The translations under genes were made by a program, and so were the position numbers. From assembly GCF_002285635.2 (NCBI RefSeq), contig NZ_CP023049.2, positions 1,860,001-1,924,000 on the forward strand: 64,000 nt of DNA, written 5' to 3'. This document shows, in pieces, positions 17,984 to 26,179 of the stretch (its first letter is position 1; the number at the start of each line of letters is the position of its first letter). Under the pieces are notes generated by a model. It was not told the DNA's origin, ran no database searches, and saw nothing but the letters and a program-made list of their open reading frames with translations. The stretch comes from Chryseobacterium piperi. GTDB lineage: Bacteria; Bacteroidota; Bacteroidia; Flavobacteriales; Weeksellaceae.

Positions 17984-17991
17984 TATATTTG
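17984..17991 (+). promoter_or_regulatory. Promoter -7 element for the DUF1599 gene
   Basis: TATATTTG, exact TAnnTTTG match, 18 bases before the ATG at 18009. Confidence 0.55.
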
Positions 17992-18008
17992 GGCTATTAA
18001 GAGAATTT

Positions 18009-18575
18009 ATGTTAAAAACTTCAATACAGTTCGAGAAAATTATCAGTCAATGTCGTGATCTTTTCAGCAAAAAATTACAAGATTACGGGGCAGCCTGGAG
18101 AGTTTTAAGACCCAGCTCAATTACGGATCAGATTTATATTAAAGTCAACAGAATCCGTACCCTACAAATGACTGACAAAAAGATGGTGGATGAAAGTGAA
18201 GAAGATGAATTTATCGCTATCGTCAACTATTCTATCATCGGACTTATTCAGCTTGAAAAAGGTCTTTCTAATGATTTCAATGAAAATAACGAAGAAATCC
18301 TGAGTCTTTATGACAAGTATTCCGCCGAAGCTAAGGCATTAATGGAAAGAAAGAACCATGATTATGGAGAAGCATGGAGAGATATGAGAATTTCTTCCAT
18401 TACAGATCTTATTTATCAAAAAGTTTTAAGAACTAAACAAATTGAAGATAATCAGGGGAAAACAATTGTTTCAGAAGGTTTGGATGCCAATTATTTTGAC
18501 ATGCTGAATTATGCTGTTTTCTGTCTGATCAAATTCTCAGAACAAGAAAAGAATTTCGAACCTAAAACTATTTAA
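18009..18575 (+). CDS. DUF1599 domain-containing protein
   Basis: 188 residues built from two copies of the same module: CRDLFSKKLQDYGAAWR...SSITDQIYIKVNRI at about 14-50 and AKALMERKNHDYGEAWR...SSITDLIYQKVLRT at about 106-145. The repeated DYG.AWR and SSITD..Y.KV signature is that of DUF1599, a Bacteroidetes-wide family of unknown biochemistry. No signal peptide. It is one base from the next gene and therefore in an operon with the DoxX-like protein, TerB-like protein and possibly tpiA. The same gene order around folP and tpiA appears common in flavobacteria (from memory, not checked). Confidence 0.88.
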   Translation: MLKTSIQFEKIISQCRDLFSKKLQDYGAAWRVLRPSSITDQIYIKVNRIRTLQMTDKKMVDESEEDEFIAIVNYSIIGLIQLEKGLSNDFNENNEEILSLYDKYSAEAKALMERKNHDYGEAWRDMRISSITDLIYQKVLRTKQIEDNQGKTIVSEGLDANYFDMLNYAVFCLIKFSEQEKNFEPKTI

Positions 18576-18576
18576 T

Positions 18577-19671
18577 ATGATCAAAGGTATACTTCGCTTT
18601 ATTATTGCTGTTATTTTTATTCTATCAGGATTTGTAAAGGCAGTGGATCTCGTTGGCTTTTCCTTTAAAATGGAAGAATACTTCTCCCCTGCAGTTTTTA
18701 ATATGCCGTTTTTTGAAAAATTTGCTTTGCTGTTTTCAATCATTGTGGTCGTATTAGAACTTTTCCTGGGATTTATGCTTTTACTCAAAATAAAGCTTAA
18801 ATTCACTCTTTCAGCATTAATTGCGCTTTGTATATTCTTTGGCTTTTTAACCTTTTATTCGGCCTATTATAACGTAGTGACTGATTGTGGGTGCTTTGGT
18901 GATGCTATCAAATTCACTCCCTGGCAAAGTTTCTTTAAGGATGTGATCCTGTTATTAGGATTGATCATTCTGTTCGCTTTATACAGAAAGGAATTTATTA
19001 AAAACAATACAAAAGAATCAACCGGTAAATTAAAGTTTGGGATCTTGGGAATCTTTTCCCTGATTATGATTTATATTATGGCTCAAGGTATTATGCATGA
19101 GCCTATGATTGATTTCCGGGATTATAAGATAGGAACTGATATCGCCGGAGAAAAAGAAAAAATCAATAAAAACCCTTCTGAATATAAGACTTTTTATTCT
19201 CTTAAAAATCAAAAGACAGGTGAAGTTCTGAAAGTCAACCAGGATGATTATATCAAAGAAACCAAATATTGGGAAGATGGATCTCCATGGAAAATTGAGG
19301 AAGGAAAAAATGAATCCAAGATTATCAAGGAAGGCTATAAGTCTGAAATCGTTAAATTTAAAATAGAAGATCCTACAGGGAATGATCTTACAGATACAAT
19401 TATTAAAGCTCCAAAAGCCATATTAGTGTTCTCCTATCATCCGAAGGATGTCTCTTCAGAATTGATTCAAAGAATTGAAGCTAAAGTAAACACTCAAAAA
19501 GATGCTGTCATTTATGGTGTTTCTACAGATCCTAATACCTTTAAAACTATTAAAAATGCTATGATGGACGGAACAGCCATTAAGACCATAGCCAGAAGCA
19601 ACCCTTTTGTACTGATATTGCAAAACGGGAAAATTGTAGACAAACAACCTTCAAAAGACTATATCAAATAA
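18577..19671 (+). CDS. BT_3928-type DoxX/MauE family membrane protein
   Basis: 364 residues. Four transmembrane helices (about 5-25, 50-70, 75-95, 115-135) carry the DoxX/MauE signature, with a paired-cysteine element DCGCFGDAIKFTPWQSFFKD (about 106-125). A fifth hydrophobic stretch at about 150-168 leads to a periplasmic C-terminal domain. That domain resembles a thioredoxin fold (KAILVFSYHPKDVSSELIQ, then NPFVLILQNGKIV), but no CxxC is present. The protein probably handles redox equivalents or an envelope thiol carrier. The precise function is unproven. Confidence 0.82.
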   Translation: MIKGILRFIIAVIFILSGFVKAVDLVGFSFKMEEYFSPAVFNMPFFEKFALLFSIIVVVLELFLGFMLLLKIKLKFTLSALIALCIFFGFLTFYSAYYNVVTDCGCFGDAIKFTPWQSFFKDVILLLGLIILFALYRKEFIKNNTKESTGKLKFGILGIFSLIMIYIMAQGIMHEPMIDFRDYKIGTDIAGEKEKINKNPSEYKTFYSLKNQKTGEVLKVNQDDYIKETKYWEDGSPWKIEEGKNESKIIKEGYKSEIVKFKIEDPTGNDLTDTIIKAPKAILVFSYHPKDVSSELIQRIEAKVNTQKDAVIYGVSTDPNTFKTIKNAMMDGTAIKTIARSNPFVLILQNGKIVDKQPSKDYIK

Positions 19672-19747
19672 TACTGATGAATGACTAAAGATATCAATGG
19701 TGTGATCATCAGTAAAAAACTTTAAACACTAAACATTAAATCAAGAC

Positions 19748-20098
19748 ATGCAAAAATCAAATAAACCAATCGCGGGCTATCATTTATTAATGATTCTTTC
19801 TTCTGTAGACGGAGAATTTGCCCCCGAAGAAGGACTCGTTGTTCAACAATATTTAGCTGATGAATTTCCATTCAAAATGAATCTGGATAACGAGCTGGAA
19901 ACTATTGCCCTGCTTCAGCCAGAAGAATGGAAGGATCATTTTGAGTTTCATGCCCGTTGTTTCTACGATGACTCTACGGAAAAAGAGCGTGAAAACTTCA
20001 TAAAATTTGCTAAAACACTAATAAAAGCAGATCATAAAGTAACTGATGAGGAGCATACTTTCTACAAGCTTCTAAAAAACATGTGGAAGCTGAACTAG
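19748..20098 (+). CDS. TerB-like helical protein
   Basis: 116 residues, all-helical. MILSSVDGEFAPEE (about 15-28) is the acidic metal-binding-like loop typical of TerB-fold proteins, and a second acidic loop ADHKVTDEEHTFY lies near residue 98. TerB proteins are tellurite-resistance or stress-linked; no other ter gene is nearby, so tellurite resistance should not be assumed. It lies 76 bases after the DoxX-like gene and 55 before tpiA. Confidence 0.7.
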   Translation: MQKSNKPIAGYHLLMILSSVDGEFAPEEGLVVQQYLADEFPFKMNLDNELETIALLQPEEWKDHFEFHARCFYDDSTEKERENFIKFAKTLIKADHKVTDEEHTFYKLLKNMWKLN

Positions 20099-20153
20099 CA
20101 CATGGCTATAAATGAAATTTATAAAAAGTTAATCAACAATTTTAGATAAAAAT

Positions 20154-20912
20154 ATGAGAAGAAAAATAGTTGCAGGAAACTGGAAAATGAACAAAAATGT
20201 AATTGATGCTCAGCAATTAATGATCCAATTACTAAGCTATAAAAACAGTCATACTACAAACTGTGAGGTATGGATTGCCCCTCCCTCTTTGTATTTAATG
20301 ATGGCTAAAGATATCTTCGAAAAAGATGAAATCGGAGTATTTTCTCAGGATATGAGTGAGCATGAAAGCGGTGCTTATACGGGAGAGATCTCGGCAGATA
20401 TGCTGGAATCCATTGATGTAACCGGTTCACTGATCGGACATTCTGAAAGAAGACAATATCACGGTGAAACAGATTCTCACTGTAATAGAAAAATTAAATT
20501 AGCTCTTGATAAGGGATTAATTCCGGTATACTGTAACGGAGAAACTTTAGAGCAAAGAAAAGCCGGACAGCATTTTGAGGTTGTAAAAAACCAGACTGAA
20601 GTTGCTTTATTTACACTTTCTGCTGAAGAAATTAAAAAAGTGGTTATTGCTTATGAACCAGTTTGGGCAATTGGAACTGGGGAAACAGCAAGTCCTGAAC
20701 AGGCTCAGGAAATACATGCACATATCAGAAGTATTATCGCTGCAAAATATGGACAGGAAGTAGCTGATGAAGTTTCCATTCTTTATGGAGGTTCTGTAAA
20801 GCCAGATAATGCAAAAGAAATTTTCTCCCAGCCAGATATCGACGGTGGTCTGATAGGCGGAGCTGCCTTGAAATTAGATGATTTTTCTAAAATTATTGAG
20901 GCTTTTAACTAA
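20154..20912 (+). CDS. tpiA: Triose-phosphate isomerase
   Basis: 252 residues; interconverts dihydroxyacetone phosphate and glyceraldehyde 3-phosphate in glycolysis. Catalytic residues are in VAGNWKMN (Asn9, Lys11), LIGHSERR (His) and AYEPVWAIGTG (Glu, followed by the flexible loop 6). The phosphate-binding end LYGGSVKPDN and GGLIGGAALK is complete. Standard length. A strong hairpin at 20971 ends the transcript. Confidence 0.97.
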   Translation: MRRKIVAGNWKMNKNVIDAQQLMIQLLSYKNSHTTNCEVWIAPPSLYLMMAKDIFEKDEIGVFSQDMSEHESGAYTGEISADMLESIDVTGSLIGHSERRQYHGETDSHCNRKIKLALDKGLIPVYCNGETLEQRKAGQHFEVVKNQTEVALFTLSAEEIKKVVIAYEPVWAIGTGETASPEQAQEIHAHIRSIIAAKYGQEVADEVSILYGGSVKPDNAKEIFSQPDIDGGLIGGAALKLDDFSKIIEAFN

Positions 20913-20970
20913 GAGATAAGTTATCTTAGGCAATGGACTAAAGTTCTATTGAAGATATATTATAAAATAC

Positions 20971-21000
20971 AAAACGGCGGAATTTTCATTCCGCCGTTTT
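20971..21000. terminator. Bidirectional terminator between tpiA and the phytase-like gene
   Basis: AAAACGGCGGAA / TTCCGCCGTTTT, a perfect 12-base stem with a 6-base loop, placed between two convergent genes. Confidence 0.9.
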
Positions 21001-21016
21001 CTTTTAAAAAATCTAA

Positions 21017-22279
21017 TTATTGAATATCGACAACATACATCGTTCCTTTATCTACTTTTCCTGTTTTAGGAAGAATTTTCGCTTTCGGATTTCCATTTCC
21101 ATCATCTACAACACCAAAATCATCATCATTGAAAACAGCCAGTTTATTTCCTCCCAAATAAACAATCCCCTCAAACTTATCATGCTCGTAACCCAATTTT
21201 GCTACCAGATCAACCGCCAACGTTTTAGAGACAGGCTTCAGCCCCGCCGCTGCAATTTCTGCCCAGGTAGACTGTTCTAAAGCCTTATCATTAATTTTCA
21301 ATCCATCAACTGCCGCAGGATCTGTTCCACTGACATCAGAAGCTCCTGAGAGATTAATTCTATATACTTTTTTAAGCCCTCCCTCTGAACCAAATTTGCC
21401 ATCTCTTTCAATGACTAAAAATTCTGTATTGCTGATTGGGGTAATCTCACAAACTGAATCGGAAGCTCCGCCATCTTGTTTATACAAATACTGTTTTGTC
21501 TGTCCTGTAGTAATATCAAACGTTACAATTCTAGTTAATGTTGTATTAGTAGCCAAAACCTTTGTAGGAACATACATGGTCGATTGTATGGTGCCCACCA
21601 GCATTTTCCCATCCGGGGTCATACACATTCCTTCCATTCCTCTGTTCGGTCTTCTTTTTGCGAAAACAGCAGGAAGTTTTCTATTTCCTGTGTTCACACC
21701 GATCGGGCTGATGCGTTCCATTTCAACTCCATCTGCATTATAATGTACAATGTGAGGACCATACTCATCAGACACCCAGAATGTTCCATCCGGTGCGGCA
21801 ACAATACTCTCACTATCTAAGCCGTATTTATCAGTCCCTAAAGGGTTTCCGTTGGCACCATAAGCAATTTCACCGGTACTGCCCATGCCCACTGGGTTAG
21901 GAAGACCTGTAATCGGCTGACCTGAAGGATTTTTAAGCTTGATATATTTTAGAACTTCAATATTTCCTTCAGCATTGATCTTAAAATGCATAATCGTAGG
22001 GGTAAAATCAGGAACAAGGAATTTAATTCCATTCAAATAAGCAGTATTGGGACCACGGTCTGTGATCACATAAAATTCTCCTTTTCTGGTAGGATGTGCG
22101 GTTGCCCCGGAACCGAAGCCACCATTGATAACCGCTACTCCATTCACTGTAGCTAAAGTGGTGAAAGGAAATTCCTGCGGAAGCTTGGAATAATTGACAT
22201 CCTGATTGTTTACCGTGTCATCATTGTTGCAACTCCATAAAGCCATAAGGGCAAAAGAAGAGAAAAGAAGTTTTTTCAT
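21017..22279 (-). CDS. Esterase-like activity of phytase family lipoprotein
   Basis: 420 residues. A lipoprotein signal (MKKLLFSSFALMALWSC, lipobox LWSC) anchors it in the envelope. The body is a beta-propeller-like fold with RGPNTAYL, DSESIVAAPDGTFWVSDEYGPHIVHY, RRPNRGMEGMCMTPDGKMLVG and a final HDKFEGIVYLGGNKLAVFNDDDFG. These are hallmarks of the phytase-esterase-like family (Phytase-like, PF13449). It may be a phosphoesterase, but activity is not demonstrated for most members. Single-gene transcript. Confidence 0.88.
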   Translation of the reverse strand: MKKLLFSSFALMALWSCNNDDTVNNQDVNYSKLPQEFPFTTLATVNGVAVINGGFGSGATAHPTRKGEFYVITDRGPNTAYLNGIKFLVPDFTPTIMHFKINAEGNIEVLKYIKLKNPSGQPITGLPNPVGMGSTGEIAYGANGNPLGTDKYGLDSESIVAAPDGTFWVSDEYGPHIVHYNADGVEMERISPIGVNTGNRKLPAVFAKRRPNRGMEGMCMTPDGKMLVGTIQSTMYVPTKVLATNTTLTRIVTFDITTGQTKQYLYKQDGGASDSVCEITPISNTEFLVIERDGKFGSEGGLKKVYRINLSGASDVSGTDPAAVDGLKINDKALEQSTWAEIAAAGLKPVSKTLAVDLVAKLGYEHDKFEGIVYLGGNKLAVFNDDDFGVVDDGNGNPKAKILPKTGKVDKGTMYVVDIQ

Positions 22280-22387
22280 GGTTACTTTTTATGGTTGCGA
22301 AAGTAAAGAGAGCATGTGAACTGATCTTGAATGGAATAACAATTGTATCTTAATTTTGTAAAAACTTTCTCATCTCTGATCATGTTT

Positions 22388-22492
22388 TTCTCCCGCAGAT
22401 CAGGCAAATTTTATAAATTTTCATCTACGATAAAAATCCTTGCGCCTTGAAAACATCAACCTTTCAATTTTTTTGCACCTTTGCGATTAACC
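22388..22492 (+). repeat. Dispersed repeat, family B (copy 2, longest)
   Basis: TTCTCCCGCAGATCAGGCAAATT, then ACGATAAAAATCCTTGCGCCTTG, then GCACCTTTGCGATTAACC. A further fragment (TTTTGCGCCTTAAAAACATAG) follows at 22670-22690. Confidence 0.7.
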
Positions 22493-22581
22493 ATTCTATT
22501 TATTAACGCAAAGATCTATAATATCGCTGTAGAATTCAAGTTAGCAAAGAGGAGCTTCGCTTATGAAGCTGATGCCTCTGG

Positions 22582-22622
22582 GTTTAGATTCTTCATTCCG
22601 CTATGCTACATTCTGAATGACA
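22582..22622 (+). repeat. Dispersed repeat, family A (copy 2, single unit)
   Basis: GTTTAGATTCTTCATTCCGC, then TTCTGAATGACA; matches the right arm of the unit at 3834-3868 and the unit at 35227. Confidence 0.65.
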
Positions 22623-22726
22623 GGTTGAAACGAAAAGATTATCTCTTCCCTTTGTTAAGTGAAACGCTTTTGCGCCTTAAAAACATAGCACTTTTAATTA
22701 ACCATTATAAAACCATTACATTATTT

Positions 22727-22761
22727 TCAAAAAAGAAAAGCGCACCTGTTGGGTGCGCTTT
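22727..22761 (-). terminator. clpP terminator
   Basis: Minus-strand stem AAAGCGCACC / GGTGCGCTTT followed by CTTTTTT, 24 bases after the clpP stop. Confidence 0.85.
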
Positions 22762-22784
22762 CGTTTGTATGGTATAAAAGAATA

Positions 22785-23471
22785 TTACTTCTTCTCTTTA
22801 GACCTTTGTAAAACCTCATCTACCATTCCGTAGTTTTTAGCCTCTTCAGAAGTCATCCAGTAATCTCTGTCAGAAGATTTCTCAACCCACTCGTAAGTTT
22901 GTCCTGAATGCTCAGCAATAATATCATAAAGCTCCTGCTTTAATTTTAACATCTCTCTTAAGTTGATCTCCATATCAGAAGCAACACCTTGTGCACCTCC
23001 GGACGGCTGGTGAATCATTACTCTCGAGTGTTTAAGTGCAGAACGCTTTCCTTTTTCTCCTGCAACCAATAATACTGCTCCCATTGAAGCTGCAATACCT
23101 GTACAGATTGTTGCTACATCAGGCTTAATGATCTGCATGGTATCATAAATTCCTAAACCTGCATATACACTACCCCCTGGAGAGTTGATGTAAATCTGAA
23201 TATCTTTTGAAGGATCTGCACTTTCTAAGAATAAAAGCTGTGCAGTAACAATATTGGCCACCTGGTCATCGATTCCTGTTCCAAGGAAAATAATTCTGTC
23301 CATCATCAAACGGGAAAAAACGTCCATCTGAGCAACGTTTAATCTTCTTTCCTCCATGATATATGGCGTAAGATTAGTTGGACCATACATTCCCATATAC
23401 TGGTCGGTAACCAAACCGCTGTTTCCTAAATGCTTTACAGAGAAATCTCTGAATTCTTTTTTAATGTCCAT
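22785..23471 (-). CDS. clpP: ATP-dependent Clp protease proteolytic subunit
   Basis: 228 residues; serine protease subunit that works with ClpX/ClpA ATPases. The catalytic triad is visible: Ser129 in GIAASMGAVLL, His154 in MIHQPSGG and Asp203 in DRDYWM. The oligomerisation loop INSPGGSVYAGLGIYD is intact. The N-terminus is about 25 residues longer than in E. coli ClpP after alignment, probably a processed propeptide. No clp ATPase gene is adjacent. It lies 55 bases after dnaG and has its own terminator. Confidence 0.97.
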   Translation of the reverse strand: MDIKKEFRDFSVKHLGNSGLVTDQYMGMYGPTNLTPYIMEERRLNVAQMDVFSRLMMDRIIFLGTGIDDQVANIVTAQLLFLESADPSKDIQIYINSPGGSVYAGLGIYDTMQIIKPDVATICTGIAASMGAVLLVAGEKGKRSALKHSRVMIHQPSGGAQGVASDMEINLREMLKLKQELYDIIAEHSGQTYEWVEKSSDRDYWMTSEEAKNYGMVDEVLQRSKEKK

Positions 23472-23526
23472 ATTTCTATTCGTATTATTTTAAATTTAAG
23501 TAAAGTTTAAATTACAACTTTTATTC

Positions 23527-25506
23527 CTAAAATTTTATAGGACTTTTTGTCACAGGAGACCATCCTAGCTTTTCAATAATTTGTTTTGAAAACTCATTAA
23601 GCATCATGATTTTCCTGATCGACTCAAAATATTTCTCCTGATCCGTATCGCGGTAATCTTCAAACTCGGCAGTGGTCTTTTTAATGATGAAATGAATATA
23701 ATAATATTTATGGATTAAAATATTATGCTCCACCTCATCAGCAATATGGTCTCCCATATTAGGCGGAAATATATTTCTGGTAGCCCAATCACTTAATTCA
23801 TTGGGATGCATTAGTGCATCAGCAACTTTGGAAGTAATGTCAGCATCCATCAAGGTAATAAAAAAGCTCCCGGCACGAAGCTCATCATGTTCAATTCCTT
23901 CTCTGATATTATTTATAATCTTCTGATTGGTTTCTATCTGGAATTCATATTGCTCTTCTTCAAAATGATGTAATATTTCTTCAATAACTGTGATTTCGTA
24001 TTTTTCCTCTTTCTCATTTTTCCGATGCAGTACCACATCTCCAAACATCAGCATCGTATCAATCAGTTTATTTTCCTGATGGAAAATATTAAACTGAATA
24101 GAATCCACTTCCATTTCCGGCTTTGGAACAACTTCCAGTTTAGGAGTTTTATTATTCTCCTTCTGTTGCTGAACGTGCTGGGTCTGGTTTTGCGTAATCT
24201 GTTTCTGTATATCCAGCTCATTGAACAAACTCTGTTCAGAAAGTCCGAATTTGTTAGAAACTTCTTTTAAATAAACTTCTCTTTTAAGGGCATTTTGAAC
24301 AAATCCTACCGATTTTACAATATTACGGATAGCTTCAGCTTTCTTAATAGGATCATTCCCGGCTTCTTTTAAAAGGATTTCTGCCTTAAAATCAATAAAA
24401 TCCATCGCTTCATTTTCGATGAATTTCTCTACATAATCCTGAGGATGTTTTCGGGCAAAAGAATCGGGGTCATCTCCTTCCGGGAACAGAAGAACACGAA
24501 TGTTCATACCCTCTGTGAGCAGCATGTCAATACTTCGGAAACTGGCTTTAATTCCAGCGTTATCTCCATCAAAGAGAATCGTCACATTTTCCGTCAATCT
24601 TTTGATCAGCTTAATCTGTTCTGTAGTCAGAGACGTTCCCGAACTGGCCACTACATTTTCTATTCCCGACATATGGAGTGAAATCACATCCATATAACCT
24701 TCTACCAAAAGGCAGACATTTTTTCTTGAAATAGCCTGCTTACTCTGGTTTAGCCCGTAAAGAACATTAGATTTATGATAGATTTCTGTTTCCGGAGAAT
24801 TGAGATACTTGGCCGTTTTGACATTATTCTTAAGAATCCTGGCACCAAACCCCAGTACTCTTCCTGAAAAACTATGAATAGGGAAAATAACTCTTTCCCG
24901 GAAGCGGTCAATTCCATTCGGTGCATTTTCAGGAAAAATTGAAAGTCCCGATTTTTCTAAAACCTCTTTAGCATATCCCTTTTCCAGGGCATAGGCTGTA
25001 AATGCGTTTTTCTGCTCGGGAGAGTATCCCAGCTGGAATTTCCTGATGATATCATCCTTCAACTCACGCTCTTTGAAGTAAGCTAAACCAATTGATTTTC
25101 CCTCTTCTGCTTCCCAAAGAAAGTTTTGAAAATAATCATTCGCAACCTCATGAATTTTATACAAAAGATCCCGTTCAGATTGAGCATTTTTTGCTTCTTC
25201 AGAGAATTCACGTTTGTCTTCTTCGATTTCAATCCCGTATTTCTTTGCAGCATGACGAAGTGCTTCCGGATATGTGAAATTTTCGATCTCCATCAGGAAA
25301 GAAATAGCAGTCCCACCTTTTCCTGTGGAGAAATCTTTCCAGATCTGCTTACTTGGCGATACTACAAAACTGGGAGATTTTTCTTCATGAAAGGGACTGA
25401 GCCCTTTGTAATTAGACCCTGCCCGCTTCAACTGCACATATTCACCCACAATCTCTTCTACCCTGATCGTGGAGAATATTTTATCTATGGTCTGTTTAGA
25501 AATCAT
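23527..25506 (-). CDS. dnaG: DNA primase with a zinc-binding domain that has lost its cysteines
   Basis: 659 residues; makes RNA primers at the replication fork. The N-terminal CHC2-type fold is recognisable (NYKGLSPFHEEKSPSFVVS, KQIWKDFSTGKGGTAISFL), but the three zinc cysteines are Ser37, Asp58 and Thr61; only His40 remains. The catalytic core is normal: EGYMDVISLH, the Toprim ILFDGDNAGIKAS, and PEGDDPDSFARK. The C-terminal helicase-binding part (from about 440) is divergent and begins with a Gln-rich linker. The core is clearly a functional primase, so the metal-free N-terminal domain presumably folds without zinc. Confidence 0.95.
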   Translation of the reverse strand: MISKQTIDKIFSTIRVEEIVGEYVQLKRAGSNYKGLSPFHEEKSPSFVVSPSKQIWKDFSTGKGGTAISFLMEIENFTYPEALRHAAKKYGIEIEEDKREFSEEAKNAQSERDLLYKIHEVANDYFQNFLWEAEEGKSIGLAYFKERELKDDIIRKFQLGYSPEQKNAFTAYALEKGYAKEVLEKSGLSIFPENAPNGIDRFRERVIFPIHSFSGRVLGFGARILKNNVKTAKYLNSPETEIYHKSNVLYGLNQSKQAISRKNVCLLVEGYMDVISLHMSGIENVVASSGTSLTTEQIKLIKRLTENVTILFDGDNAGIKASFRSIDMLLTEGMNIRVLLFPEGDDPDSFARKHPQDYVEKFIENEAMDFIDFKAEILLKEAGNDPIKKAEAIRNIVKSVGFVQNALKREVYLKEVSNKFGLSEQSLFNELDIQKQITQNQTQHVQQQKENNKTPKLEVVPKPEMEVDSIQFNIFHQENKLIDTMLMFGDVVLHRKNEKEEKYEITVIEEILHHFEEEQYEFQIETNQKIINNIREGIEHDELRAGSFFITLMDADITSKVADALMHPNELSDWATRNIFPPNMGDHIADEVEHNILIHKYYYIHFIIKKTTAEFEDYRDTDQEKYFESIRKIMMLNEFSKQIIEKLGWSPVTKSPIKF

Positions 25507-25678
25507 GGTGTAAAAATAAGGAAATTTATAGAGAAGTTAGATATCGGAACTTAGATGTTGGATTAAGTTCAGCCGAAAATCCAATCTTAAATCCAGCGAT
25601 GAACCGTTCACTCTCATCAACAGCTTTCAAACCATGAAACTCATAAACTTCCCCAGATCAAAACACCTCAAAAATTCT

Positions 25679-25686
25679 TACTTTTG
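25679..25686 (+). promoter_or_regulatory. tsaE promoter, -7 element
   Basis: TACTTTTG, exact TAnnTTTG match, 15 bases before the tsaE ATG, implying a leader of only a few bases. Confidence 0.55.
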
Positions 25687-25701
25687 CAACAAATTACTTT
25701 T

Positions 25702-26109
25702 ATGCAATTCAATATAAAAAGCATCGAAGACTGGCAAGGAATAGTAGATCAGGTCATTCCTCAGCTTCAACATAATATCCTTCTTTTAAAAGGAAATCTG
25801 GGAGCCGGGAAAACTACATTCACCCAATTTCTACTTAAAAAATTAGGCAGTGAGGATGAAGTCAGCTCCCCAACCTATTCCATTGTCAATGAATATAATA
25901 CTCCCCAAGGAAAAATATACCACTTCGACCTGTATCGGTTAAAAAATATTGAAGAGGTCTATGACATCGGAATTGAAGAATACCTGGACAATGCCTTCCT
26001 TTGTATTATAGAATGGCCGGAAGTTTACGAGGAAGATCTGTATGGTTTAAATTACCATACAATGAGCATTATCAATACCGGAGAAAGCAGAGAAATCTCA
26101 TTCGAGTAA
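25702..26109 (+). CDS. tsaE: tRNA threonylcarbamoyladenosine biosynthesis ATPase TsaE
   Basis: 135 residues. P-loop LKGNLGAGKTTFTQFLL (about 32-48), followed by SSPTYSIVNEY and the Walker B-like HFDLYRL, then a C-terminal IIEWPEVYE. These are the defining blocks of TsaE (YjeE), the ATPase of the TsaBCDE complex that makes t6A37 in ANN-decoding tRNAs. ATG at 25702 is chosen; the upstream in-frame TTG falls inside the -7 promoter element. It precedes alanine dehydrogenase, which has its own promoter. Confidence 0.94.
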   Translation: MQFNIKSIEDWQGIVDQVIPQLQHNILLLKGNLGAGKTTFTQFLLKKLGSEDEVSSPTYSIVNEYNTPQGKIYHFDLYRLKNIEEVYDIGIEEYLDNAFLCIIEWPEVYEEDLYGLNYHTMSIINTGESREISFE

Positions 26110-26118
26110 ATTATTATG

Positions 26119-26126
26119 TATCTTTG
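26119..26126 (+). promoter_or_regulatory. Alanine dehydrogenase promoter, -7 element
   Basis: TATCTTTG, exact TAnnTTTG match, about 54 bases before the gene start. Confidence 0.55.
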
Positions 26127-26179
26127 CTTATAAATTCAATTGTAAAACAACTATCTGTAAGACATAATTAGTGTAAAGA

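Larger units (their letters stand above)
17703..18008. other. Divergent promoter region with simple direct repeats
   Basis: 306 bases with no convincing gene. It holds the two outward promoters annotated separately and a block of CTCAAACTCTCAAACTCTC repeats near 17902-17925. The same motif, inverted, occurs at the folP start. Confidence 0.5.

Noticed and set aside
17812..18000. 62-codon frame between folP and the DUF1599 gene
   Set aside because: It reads through CTCAAACTC repeats and covers the promoter of the next gene; no conserved features.
22481..22777. 98-codon plus-strand frame
   Set aside because: It runs through family A and B repeats and the clpP terminator; the apparent protein is translated repeat sequence.
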